Shown here piece after piece: positions 56,430-64,000 of a stretch of DNA of 64,000 bases. The stretch spans positions 2,254,501 to 2,318,500 of the forward strand of contig AP026970.1 in NCBI GenBank assembly GCA_027924025.1. The letters run 5' to 3'. The stretch's first letter is position 1; every line of letters begins with the position of its first letter. The translations under genes and the position numbers were made by a program. The notes below the pieces were generated by a model, which did not search any database, was not told the origin of the DNA, and saw only the letters and a list, made by a program, of their open reading frames with translations. The stretch is from Comamonadaceae bacterium OS-4 (GTDB lineage Bacteria; Pseudomonadota; Gammaproteobacteria; Burkholderiales; Burkholderiaceae_C).

Positions 56430-58054
56430 GCCAAAGGCCCACCAATTGCAGCGTGCGAAGCCAGGGGCAAGCGCAACACCGCCCGGGTCCCTGCCTTGCT
56501 GCTGTGCAGCTGCAGCTGGCCACCATGCGCATCGGCCAAAGCCCGGGCAATCGACAGGCCCAGTCCGCTTCCATCTGGCGCATGCTGACGCGCAGCAGAC
56601 CCGCGAAAACGGCGCTCAAACACCCGCCCCAACTCGTCGGACGGGATCCCAATCCCGTCGTCTGACACCACCACCTGCACCGCAGTCGCGTGGCCCGCAT
56701 TGTCCGATTCAGACTCCACCATCAGGGTGACCTGCCCGCCGGGGCGCGTATAACGTGTGGCGTTATCCAGCAAGACACCCAGAAGCTGACGCAGGCGCAG
56801 CGAGTCACCGGACACGATGTGCTGTCCCGTGGAAGCCGGTGGCGGGCCCAGCCGCAGGCCCAACCGGGTGGCTGTTGCGCTGACTTGTGCCAATGCATCG
56901 GCCGCCAGCTCATCCATATCCACGGCTTCCCGGACCAAAGACAAGCCGTCCATATCGCTGCGGGCCATGGCCAGCAGATCGTCGATCACCGCCCCCAACT
57001 GTCGGGCGGTGCTGACGATACGCCCCAAGGCTTCGCGGTATTCGTTGGCCGGTTTATCGATACCCCGCAGGGTGATTTCAGCCTCTCCACGAATCACGGT
57101 GGTGGGCGTGCGCAGCTCGTGGCTGATATCGGCAAACAGCCGACGCCGCTGGCTGTCCACCTGGCGCAAGGAGGCCAACGCGTCGGCCAACTCAGCGGTG
57201 CGGGCTGCGACCAAGTCTTCGAGTCGCTGGCGTTGTACCAACTCACGCTCGCGATGCTGCTCGAGCTCCGCGGCCAGGGCGTTCACACTTTGGGCCACGC
57301 TGGCAAATTCATCGTGCCCCAGCAGCGGTATGCGGTGAGAGAGCTTTCCACTCTGAAGGGCTTGCGCTCCCTCATTGAGCTGCAACAAGGGGTAGCGCAA
57401 TGCACGGCCAAAATACACTGCAGCGATCAGCGTGGCCCCCGCGAGCACCGCGGCAGCGCCCAGCCACAGCCAGCGCACCCAGCCCAGCGTGGTGTCCGCA
57501 GCGGCACGCTCCCGTTGAACAGCAGCGCCTTCACGGGCAATGTTTTCAGCAATTAACATGCGCATCTCCCCGTCGTCTGCCATGTCAAAAACCCGGGCCA
57601 AAATGTGGCCGTCTTGGCCCAGTGTCACGCCACGGCCAGTGAGGTGCGCCTGGGCCTTGGCGGCTGTGCGACCGAGCTCTGCAATGCTTTGTTCGAGCGT
57701 GGCCAAGGCGGCTGACCGGCGCCGGTATTCGTCCACCGCAAAGCTGCCGCTGTCGAGTTCCATGGCCTGCTCGGTGAGAACTTTCAAGCGCTGTAATGTC
57801 CCTTGCATGGCGGATTGCAGTTCGGCGCGGGCTCCGTCGTCCACCTTGACACCCAACTGCACCTGGGCAACCCAGGTCCGCATGCGCTGCTTTTGCGCCG
57901 ACAGCTGAATAAACCCCGTGGCGATATCGCTGGCCACACGGCCACGCAGCACTTGCCGCTCGCTCACCGCGAGCGAAGCCGCCGCCAGCAGCGCGGCAAA
58001 CACCACGATGGACGCGAAAAGAGATAGAACGAGAGTAAGGCGGCGCCGGAACAT
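56426..58054 (-). CDS. Membrane sensor histidine kinase, EnvZ/QseC type (542 aa)
   Basis: Two transmembrane helices (about 10-30 and 190-212) enclose a 160-residue all-helical periplasmic sensor, like CHASE3/four-helix-bundle domains. HAMP and a coiled coil follow, then HisKA with the phosphorylated His in 'FADISHELRTPTTVIRGEAE' and HATPase ('LDNATRYTRPGG', 'SDDGIGIP', 'GSGLGLSIARA'). It is paired with the overlapping OmpR-type regulator. The signal is unknown. Confidence 0.93.
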   Translation of the reverse strand: MFRRRLTLVLSLFASIVVFAALLAAASLAVSERQVLRGRVASDIATGFIQLSAQKQRMRTWVAQVQLGVKVDDGARAELQSAMQGTLQRLKVLTEQAMELDSGSFAVDEYRRRSAALATLEQSIAELGRTAAKAQAHLTGRGVTLGQDGHILARVFDMADDGEMRMLIAENIAREGAAVQRERAAADTTLGWVRWLWLGAAAVLAGATLIAAVYFGRALRYPLLQLNEGAQALQSGKLSHRIPLLGHDEFASVAQSVNALAAELEQHRERELVQRQRLEDLVAARTAELADALASLRQVDSQRRRLFADISHELRTPTTVIRGEAEITLRGIDKPANEYREALGRIVSTARQLGAVIDDLLAMARSDMDGLSLVREAVDMDELAADALAQVSATATRLGLRLGPPPASTGQHIVSGDSLRLRQLLGVLLDNATRYTRPGGQVTLMVESESDNAGHATAVQVVVSDDGIGIPSDELGRVFERRFRGSAARQHAPDGSGLGLSIARALADAHGGQLQLHSSKAGTRAVLRLPLASHAAIGGPLA

Positions 58055-58232
58055 GGGGGAATTGTCAGCGATGGCGAGGATAAGAGGCTATGTTCATCTG
58101 GCGTTCATCTCAGCGTCAGCGATTGCTCATCTGAGCGTCAGACCGGTTTCAAGTGGAGAGACTCCAATCAGTCCGTGGCAGCGTAAGGCGCTGCAACACC
58201 CTTCATTTTCTGCACACAACCGGAGTCCCTTT

Positions 58233-58787
58233 ATGAAAACCATGCTTTTGACAGGCATCAGCGCACTGATGTTGGCCGGCACCGCCCAGGCGCAAATCGC
58301 CATCGTGAACCAGACCATCAGTCCCACCGAAGTACAGGCCGCACAGCAGGCCTGGTGCAAGGCATTGGTCGACATCAGCAAGACACACGCCACCAGCGGC
58401 CAACCCGCTGCCAAAGCACTGGCAGAAAAAGTGATCGACTCCGCCTACGGCTACCAAATGGGCGCCGTGCTGTTCAAACCCACCTTGACGGTCAATCCGC
58501 AAACCTTCCGCACAACCCGGGCTGGCGCATTGGCCTATTTTGTTGGCGGGGATGCGGCCTACCCCAAAGACACCGGCTTTGCCCTCAAAGGCTGGACCCA
58601 GTGTGAAGTCTCCAATGCCGGCATTTTCATCACGGGCAACAGCGCGACCAGCATGGGCAAGGTGAGCTTCACCGGCAAAGACGGCAAAGTCACCACCGTG
58701 GACAAGACCTGGGGCTACGTGAGAGACGACGCAGGCAACCTGCGCATCACGCTGCACCACTCCTCGCTGGAATACAGCGGCAGCTGA
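58233..58787 (+). CDS. Secreted SnoaL-like/NTF2-fold-type protein (184 aa)
   Basis: Signal peptide 1-20 ('GTAQAQ' cleavage). The mature protein contains 'EVQAAQQAWCKALVDISKTH', 'AYFVGGDAAYPKDTGFALKGWTQ', 'GNSATSMGKVSFTGKDGKVT' and the end 'NLRITLHHSSLEYSG'. I recall similar periplasmic proteins, sometimes mis-labelled phosphoribosyl-AMP cyclohydrolase; the HHSS ending looks like an NTF2/SnoaL-type cone. Function unknown. It is divergent from the two-component operon, separated by 178 bp, and may be its target. Confidence 0.7.
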   Translation: MKTMLLTGISALMLAGTAQAQIAIVNQTISPTEVQAAQQAWCKALVDISKTHATSGQPAAKALAEKVIDSAYGYQMGAVLFKPTLTVNPQTFRTTRAGALAYFVGGDAAYPKDTGFALKGWTQCEVSNAGIFITGNSATSMGKVSFTGKDGKVTTVDKTWGYVRDDAGNLRITLHHSSLEYSGS

Positions 58788-58840
58788 GCGCTGGGTCACT
58801 GACACCCTGCGACGCGTGCGCAGGTCTGCGCCATAAAAAA

Positions 58841-58878
58841 AGCGCCCCACAGATCGCTCTGTGGGGCGCTATTTTTTT
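58841..58878. terminator. Strong bidirectional terminator
   Basis: AGCGCCCCACAGA (58841-58853) / TCTGTGGGGCGCT (58858-58870), perfect, loop TCGC, with A-run before and T-run after. It lies between the convergent 58233 gene and ppa. Confidence 0.95.
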
Positions 58879-58916
58879 GGTAGCATCCCGCGCTTATTAC
58901 ACGGGGGCGAACACGC

Positions 58917-59447
58917 TTATTGCTGGTTGTATGCGGCGATGCCGTCCAGAATTTCCTTGTGGGCCTCATCCTTGCCGCCCCAACCTTGCACCTTGACCCA
59001 TTTGCCGGCGTCCAAGTCTTTGTAGTGCTCAAAGAAGTGCTCAATCGCCTTCAGGCGCATCGGGTTCAAATCTTCCAGCGATTGCCAGCGGGAGTACAGG
59101 GGCAGGATCTTGTCGGTGGGCACGGCCAACACCTTGCCGTCCATGCCGCCTTCGTCTTCCATCTTCAGGATGCCAATAGCGCGGCAAGGCACCACGACGC
59201 CTGGAGGCAAGGGAACCGGGGTGATCACCAACACATCGACCGGGTCACCGTCACCGGCGATGGTCTTGGGCACATAGCCGTAGTTGGTGGGGTAATGCAT
59301 CGCGGTGTTCATGAAACGATCCACAAAGATGCAGCCTGAGGCCTTGTCCACTTCGTATTTGATGGGGTCGCCGTTCATCGAGATCTCGATGATCACGTTG
59401 AACGAATCAGGCACTTTATTACCGGGGGTCACGTTGTCTAAGGACAT
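58917..59447 (-). CDS. ppa: Inorganic pyrophosphatase (soluble, family I)
   Basis: Hydrolyses pyrophosphate, pulling biosynthetic reactions forward. 176 aa with '[18 protein letters not shown]', '[23 protein letters not shown]' (first and last parts are the D-G-D-P-V-D active-site signature) and '[15 protein letters not shown]'. ATG at 59447 gives the normal N-terminus. It is divergent from hppA, giving the cell a soluble and a membrane enzyme for the same substrate. Confidence 0.97.
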   Translation of the reverse strand: MSLDNVTPGNKVPDSFNVIIEISMNGDPIKYEVDKASGCIFVDRFMNTAMHYPTNYGYVPKTIAGDGDPVDVLVITPVPLPPGVVVPCRAIGILKMEDEGGMDGKVLAVPTDKILPLYSRWQSLEDLNPMRLKAIEHFFEHYKDLDAGKWVKVQGWGGKDEAHKEILDGIAAYNQQ

Positions 59448-59678
59448 GCAATCTCTCTTTGTTTGAGTTGAAACAGGAAACGGGTGGATTAACACGGATT
59501 TTACTGACTTGGCACTTTCGTTTTTGCCCCAGCGGCCCCAAAGCGCGCTACATTGAGCCCGTTGGCCAATCAACGCCCCCCTTGACCTGCTGTCGAGACG
59601 CGATGAGGAAGCAACGCAGCGGGGACAACCCTGGCGTTGCTCCCACCTTTGCGACTCAGCCATCAAGGAGTGCTCTAC

Positions 59679-61733
59679 ATGACAGGCAACACTGCACTGG
59701 TATTGGCGTTTGGTTCTGGACTGATTGCCGTGATTTACGGGGTCTGGGCACGCCGCTGGATTCTTACCCAAGACCCGGGAAATGCGCGCATGCAAGAGAT
59801 TGCAGCCGCTATTCAAACCGGCGCAGCGGCTTACCTTGCGCGCCAATACAAGACTATCACCTGGGTTGGCCTGGTGCTGGCCATACTGATCGCTGTTTTT
59901 CTGGACAGTCTCTCCGCGATCGGCTTTGTCTTGGGTGCGGTGCTCTCGGGCGCGTGTGGCTTTATCGGGATGAATGTGTCCGTGCGGGCCAATGTGCGCA
60001 CCGCACAAGCAGCCACCCGTGGCATCGGCCCGGCTTTGGAGGTGGCCTTCCGGGGTGGCGCCATCACCGGCATGCTGGTGGTGGGCTTGGGGCTGCTGGG
60101 GGTGACCGGTTTCTATTGGTTTTTGGTGCCGGATGGTGCAGTGACTGCGGCCAAGCTCAATCCGTTGATCGGCTTTGCCTTCGGCTCGTCGCTGATTTCC
60201 ATTTTTGCGCGCCTTGGCGGCGGAATTTTCACCAAAGGCGCTGACGTGGGCGCCGACCTCGTCGGCAAGGTGGAAGCGGGCATCCCGGAAGACGACCCGC
60301 GCAACCCCGCCGTGATTGCTGACAATGTGGGAGACAACGTCGGTGACTGTGCAGGCATGGCCGCCGACCTGTTTGAGACCTATGCAGTCACCCTGATCGC
60401 CACTATGGTTTTAGGAGCACTCCTCGCAAGCAACGCGGGGGACAACGCCGTTTTATACCCCCTAGTACTGGGGGCGGTATCCATTGTGGCCTCCATCATC
60501 GGCTGCTTCTTTGTCAAGGCCTCGCCGGGCATGAAAAACGTGATGCCTGCCCTGTACAAGGGCTTGGCGGTTGCCGGCACTTTGTCTTTGATTGCGTTTT
60601 ATTTTGTAACCCAATCGATGATTGCAGACAACGCCTTGGGCGACACCGGTGCTACCAGCAAGCTCTTTGGCGCCTGTGTCGTCGGCCTGGTATTGACCGC
60701 AGCGCTGGTTTGGATCACCGAGTACTACACCGGCACACAATACGCGCCAGTTCAGCACATTGCACAGGCCTCGACGACCGGCCACGGCACCAACATCATT
60801 GCGGGCCTGGGCGTGTCCATGCGCTCCACCGCCTGGCCGGTGGTGTTTGTGTGTATCGCGATCTACACCGCCTATTCACTGGCGGGGTTGTACGGCATTG
60901 CCATTGCTGCCACTTCCATGCTCAGCATGGCCGGCATTGTGGTGGCCTTGGATGCCTACGGCCCCATCACCGACAACGCAGGCGGTATTGCCGAAATGGC
61001 GGAGCTACCCGCCAGCGTGCGCGATGTGACAGATCCGCTGGACGCTGTCGGCAATACGACCAAAGCCGTCACCAAGGGGTACGCCATCGGCTCCGCAGGC
61101 TTGGCCGCACTGGTGCTGTTTGCCGATTACACCCATAAGCTGGATGCCTATGGCAAACACATCAGCTTTGACCTGAGCAATCCCATGGTGATCATCGGCC
61201 TGTTTATCGGCGGCCTGATCCCCTACCTCTTTGGCGCCATGGCCATGGAGGCAGTCGGGCGGGCGGCAGGTTCGGTGGTGGTCGAGGTTCGCCGGCAGTT
61301 CAAAGAAATCAAGGGCATCATGGACGGTAGCGGCAAACCCGAATACGACACCGCCGTCGACATGCTCACCACCGCCGCCATCAAGGAGATGATGATCCCG
61401 TCGCTTTTGCCGGTGGTCGCACCCATCGTGGTGGGCTTGGCTTTGGGGCCCGAGGCCTTGGGCGGCCTCTTGATGGGAACCATCGTGACTGGCTTGTTTG
61501 TCGCCATCTCGATGTGCACCGGCGGAGGCGCCTGGGATAACGCCAAGAAATACATCGAAGATGGGCATCACGGCGGCAAGGGCTCTGAGACGCACAAGGC
61601 GGCCGTTACCGGTGACACCGTCGGCGACCCCTACAAAGACACCGCAGGTCCCGCCATTAACCCGCTGATCAAGATCATCAATATCGTCGCTTTACTGATC
61701 GTCCCTTTGATGATGAAAATACACGGCGGTTGA
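59679..61733 (+). CDS. hppA: Membrane H+-translocating pyrophosphatase, K+-independent type
   Basis: Uses pyrophosphate hydrolysis to pump protons. The 684-aa product has about 16 helices and the substrate motifs '[11 protein letters not shown]', '[19 protein letters not shown]' and '[15 protein letters not shown]'. The sequence '[16 protein letters not shown]' has Lys after TT, the hallmark of the K+-independent class (K+-dependent enzymes have Ala). ATG at 59679 follows AAGGAG. It is divergent from ppa. Likely useful at low energy or low oxygen. Confidence 0.95.
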   Translation: MTGNTALVLAFGSGLIAVIYGVWARRWILTQDPGNARMQEIAAAIQTGAAAYLARQYKTITWVGLVLAILIAVFLDSLSAIGFVLGAVLSGACGFIGMNVSVRANVRTAQAATRGIGPALEVAFRGGAITGMLVVGLGLLGVTGFYWFLVPDGAVTAAKLNPLIGFAFGSSLISIFARLGGGIFTKGADVGADLVGKVEAGIPEDDPRNPAVIADNVGDNVGDCAGMAADLFETYAVTLIATMVLGALLASNAGDNAVLYPLVLGAVSIVASIIGCFFVKASPGMKNVMPALYKGLAVAGTLSLIAFYFVTQSMIADNALGDTGATSKLFGACVVGLVLTAALVWITEYYTGTQYAPVQHIAQASTTGHGTNIIAGLGVSMRSTAWPVVFVCIAIYTAYSLAGLYGIAIAATSMLSMAGIVVALDAYGPITDNAGGIAEMAELPASVRDVTDPLDAVGNTTKAVTKGYAIGSAGLAALVLFADYTHKLDAYGKHISFDLSNPMVIIGLFIGGLIPYLFGAMAMEAVGRAAGSVVVEVRRQFKEIKGIMDGSGKPEYDTAVDMLTTAAIKEMMIPSLLPVVAPIVVGLALGPEALGGLLMGTIVTGLFVAISMCTGGGAWDNAKKYIEDGHHGGKGSETHKAAVTGDTVGDPYKDTAGPAINPLIKIINIVALLIVPLMMKIHGG

Positions 61734-61845
61734 TATTGGATACCTGCGATGCTCTGCGCGAAACTGTTCTTCAAGAGACAGGCAGACGCCCACCGTGCGC
61801 TAATATGTAAAGGGAACCAATTTAAGCATCGATGAAGAGACTGAC

Positions 61846-62484
61846 GTGAAAATTCTTGTGATCGACGACCACGCCCTGGTGCGTGAAGGACTGCATCAGG
61901 TTCTGAAGGGACTGGACGAGGACGCTGTGGTGCTCCAGGCGGGTACTTGCGCTCGCGGTTTCGAGCTGTCTGCAGAACATGCCGATTTGGACCTGGTTCT
62001 GCTGGACTATCACCTGCCCGACATGACCGGCTTGGCCGCGCTCGACATCTTTGGAAAGCGCCACCCCGAGCTCCCGATCGTGATGCTGTCCGGCTCCGCC
62101 AATACACAAATCATGCGGCAAGTGCTGCAAAACGGCGCGTCCGGCTTTGTGACCAAATCCACCCTCAGCGACGAGTTGCTCCATGCGGTCCGCCTGGTTT
62201 TGAATGGCGATGTGTACTCTCCAAAAGAATTGGACGCAACGCACGCGGTGGGGCTGCAGGAAGACCTCAACAACAAGCCGCCCCTGACGCAACGTCAGGA
62301 ACTGGTGCTGCGCGAGCTATTGGATGGCCGATCCAACAAAGAGATCGGAACGAGCTTGAACGTATCCGACGAAACGGTCAAAACCCACGTGGCTGCCATC
62401 TTGCGTTATTTCGATGTGCAGAACCGGACACAAGCTGTCGTTGCAGCAGCTCGCAGCGGTTACCGCCCAGCCACCAGCTCTTGA
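61846..62484 (+). CDS. NarL/LuxR-family response regulator (212 aa)
   Basis: Receiver domain ('ILVIDDHALVREGL', D in 'LVLLDYHLPDMTG', K in 'GFVTKSTLSDEL') and a LuxR-type HTH ('LTQRQELVLRELLDGRSNKE', 'LNVSDETVKTHVAAIL'). The start is GTG at 61846; no in-frame ATG is near. The last 25 bases overlap the 3' end of the convergent hybrid kinase gene, its probable partner although on the opposite strand. Confidence 0.93.
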   Translation: MKILVIDDHALVREGLHQVLKGLDEDAVVLQAGTCARGFELSAEHADLDLVLLDYHLPDMTGLAALDIFGKRHPELPIVMLSGSANTQIMRQVLQNGASGFVTKSTLSDELLHAVRLVLNGDVYSPKELDATHAVGLQEDLNNKPPLTQRQELVLRELLDGRSNKEIGTSLNVSDETVKTHVAAILRYFDVQNRTQAVVAAARSGYRPATSS

Positions 62485-64000
62485 GTGCCGGCCTCGACGT
62501 CTGAGGCATTGCTAATCGCCAAACGACGCATCAGGCTGCGAAGCTTGGCTGGACGCACGGGCTTGTGTAAAAGGGTCAAGTTGCGGGCTTTGGCCGCATG
62601 CAACAAATTGGCATCGGTATCGCCACTCATGAGGCAAGCGGCGATCGGCCTGCGCGAATGAGCGCGGACCATATCGATCACATCCATGCCATTGCGGTCT
62701 TCCCCCAAGCGGAAATCCGACAACACCAAGTCAGGCGCCGGATAGGCGTTTACAAAATCCAAGGCTTGCTGCACATTGGCCGCGGCATTGACCACGCAGC
62801 CCCAGGATTGCAGCAGGCTCTGCAACGCCTCCAGCGCGAAGCCATCGTCCTCAACAATCAGGATCCGCATTCCGTCGAGCTCCCCCCCTTGGGCCGGGAG
62901 CGCTATGGGTTCAGGCGCTGAAAACTCTTGAGGCAAGGCCCTGGGCAACACGATAGAGAACCGGGTCCCGCAGCCCAAATCTGACCGCAGGCTGATGCTG
63001 TGGCCCAATAGCTTGACGGTACGTTCCACAATATTCAGGCCAAGGCCCAAGCCTTGTGTACGGTCTCGACCGCTATTGCCGACTTGGTAAAACTCCCGGA
63101 AGATTTCTTGCTGGTGCTCGGGCGAAATACCGATACCGCTGTCCGCCACATCGATCCGTAAACTGCTGCCACCATCGATGACACGGCATGCCACCAACAC
63201 CGTCCCTTGATCGGTATAGCGCACCGCATTGTTGGCGAGATTCATGACCACGCGCTGCAAGAGAACAGGGTCACTGAGAAACCACTCCTGTGTGGGCCGG
63301 ATGCGCAAACGCAGCCCTTTGCTGCTGGCCAGAGGGATCAATGCCTTGTGCACCGCCTGAAAAAGCTTGTCCAAAGGCGCTTCGGTGCGATGCACCTGGA
63401 CCGCACCTGCGTCCAAACGAGAAACATCCAACAAGCCATCCAACAAATCCTGCATGGAGGACACCGACGCTTCCAGGCTGTCTACGACTTGCCGGGCAGA
63501 TAGATCCAGGGGCAACTGCCCCAGGCGGGCGACAAACATGCCCAGCGCGTGCGTCGGCTGGCGCAGGTCATGGCTTGCTGCAGCCAAAAAGCGCGATTTG
63601 GCCAGGGTGGCGCTTTCCGCCTCCTCTTTTTTGAGGCGCAACTCGCGGGTCGCGACTTCCACCCGGTACTCCAACTCTTCGCGCCCCCATGCCAAACGCT
63701 GGGCCATTTGGTTGAGACGGGTCTGCAAATCAAACAAAGGGTCTGAAGGCAGCGCCTCAGAGCTCGGATTCAAATCGCCCTCGCCGATGCGCTCAATCGC
63801 GCGCGACACACGCATCACGGGTCCTATCACCCCCTCTCCAAGCCGGGAAGCCAACCAACCGCCCAGCATCAACCCTACCAGCCCGATACCGAGCGCGACC
63901 AGCAAAGTCTCTCGGCCACTTTGATCCAGCCGATCGCGTGACACTTCCAACACCACGTATCCCAAAACGTTGCTATTCAACCCTTGGGTCGGCCCAGAAT
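62460..64000 (-). CDS. Hybrid sensor histidine kinase (N-terminus outside window)
   Basis: The frame is open to the right edge, so the sensor part is missing. Visible: a membrane helix ('LLVALGIGLVGLMLGGWLAS'), HAMP, coiled coil, HisKA with H in 'FLAAASHDLRQPTHALGMF', HATPase ('LANNAVRYTDQG', 'DSGIGISP', 'GLGLGLNIVERT') and a C-terminal receiver ('RILIVEDDGFALEALQ', D in 'LVLSDFRLGEDRNG'). 'SHDLRQP' marks the class that often works with LuxR-type regulators, matching the convergent gene at 61846, with which it overlaps by 25 bp. Confidence 0.92.
   Translation of the reverse strand, partial: SGPTQGLNSNVLGYVVLEVSRDRLDQSGRETLLVALGIGLVGLMLGGWLASRLGEGVIGPVMRVSRAIERIGEGDLNPSSEALPSDPLFDLQTRLNQMAQRLAWGREELEYRVEVATRELRLKKEEAESATLAKSRFLAAASHDLRQPTHALGMFVARLGQLPLDLSARQVVDSLEASVSSMQDLLDGLLDVSRLDAGAVQVHRTEAPLDKLFQAVHKALIPLASSKGLRLRIRPTQEWFLSDPVLLQRVVMNLANNAVRYTDQGTVLVACRVIDGGSSLRIDVADSGIGISPEHQQEIFREFYQVGNSGRDRTQGLGLGLNIVERTVKLLGHSISLRSDLGCGTRFSIVLPRALPQEFSAPEPIALPAQGGELDGMRILIVEDDGFALEALQSLLQSWGCVVNAAANVQQALDFVNAYPAPDLVLSDFRLGEDRNGMDVIDMVRAHSRRPIAACLMSGDTDANLLHAAKARNLTLLHKPVRPAKLRSLMRRLAISNASDVEAGTQELVAGR

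Overview
The window is a 64-kb stretch of a betaproteobacterial chromosome, most likely Burkholderiales, family Comamonadaceae (Rhodoferax/Curvibacter/Acidovorax-like). The reasons are the ilvB-ilvH-ilvC-pssA-leuA gene order next to an ECF sigma/DUF3619/DUF3106/RDD group, a complete ccoNOQP-ccoGHIS set beside hemN and fnr, Bug-type solute receptors, a TIGR04438-type small Trp-rich protein, and a small palindromic repeat of a kind I recall as common in that family. The placement is by recognition, not by a search.

Region by region. (1) 1-4.2 kb: a lower-GC, phage-derived segment with the end of a lambda gpE-type major capsid protein, three unrecognised small genes, a separately transcribed 333-aa gene between two terminators (a 'moron' layout), and a predicted lipoprotein with an HNH nuclease fold. 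(2) 4.2-16.8 kb: a diguanylate cyclase, then a microaerobic respiration island (SafE-like membrane protein, hemN, fnr, a 78-aa membrane protein, ccoH, ccoG, ccoP, ccoQ, ccoO, ccoN, ccoS, ccoI and a universal stress protein). At least three near-perfect FNR boxes sit in its intergenic gaps, two with a -10 element at the class II spacing. (3) 16.8-22.7 kb: a signalling operon of a FIST sensor, a large hybrid histidine kinase and an HD-GYP response regulator. (4) 22.7-28.5 kb: a malonate operon (gntR, malonyl-CoA decarboxylase, Bug receptor, enoyl-CoA hydratase, matB) with a palindromic operator before gntR.

(5) 28.5-36.6 kb: lgt, ilvD, a small Trp-rich protein, a class I cytochrome c, acs, class I fumarase and murI. 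(6) 36.6-40.4 kb: tRNA-Arg(UCU), tRNA-Pro(UGG), the two N-degron aminoacyl-transferases aat and bpt, an IclR regulator and the endopeptidase pbpG. (7) 40.5-46.6 kb: the branched-chain amino acid and phospholipid operon ilvB-ilvH-ilvC-pssA-leuA. (8) 46.9-52.8 kb: an ECF sigma factor with a probable membrane partner (DUF3619), DUF3106, RDD, dgkA, glnB, nadE and a FemAB-like acyltransferase. (9) 52.8-64 kb: a chemoreceptor with cheW, an OmpR/EnvZ-type pair, a small periplasmic protein, soluble and membrane pyrophosphatases (ppa, hppA), and a LuxR-type regulator convergent with a hybrid kinase cut by the window end.

The most unusual feature is a dispersed element of about 58 bp found six times, five of them inside unrelated, intact coding sequences (enoyl-CoA hydratase, malonyl-CoA decarboxylase, murI, nadE, FemAB-like). 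It keeps the frame and adds about 19-20 residues to each protein. This resembles the behaviour described for Rickettsia palindromic elements.
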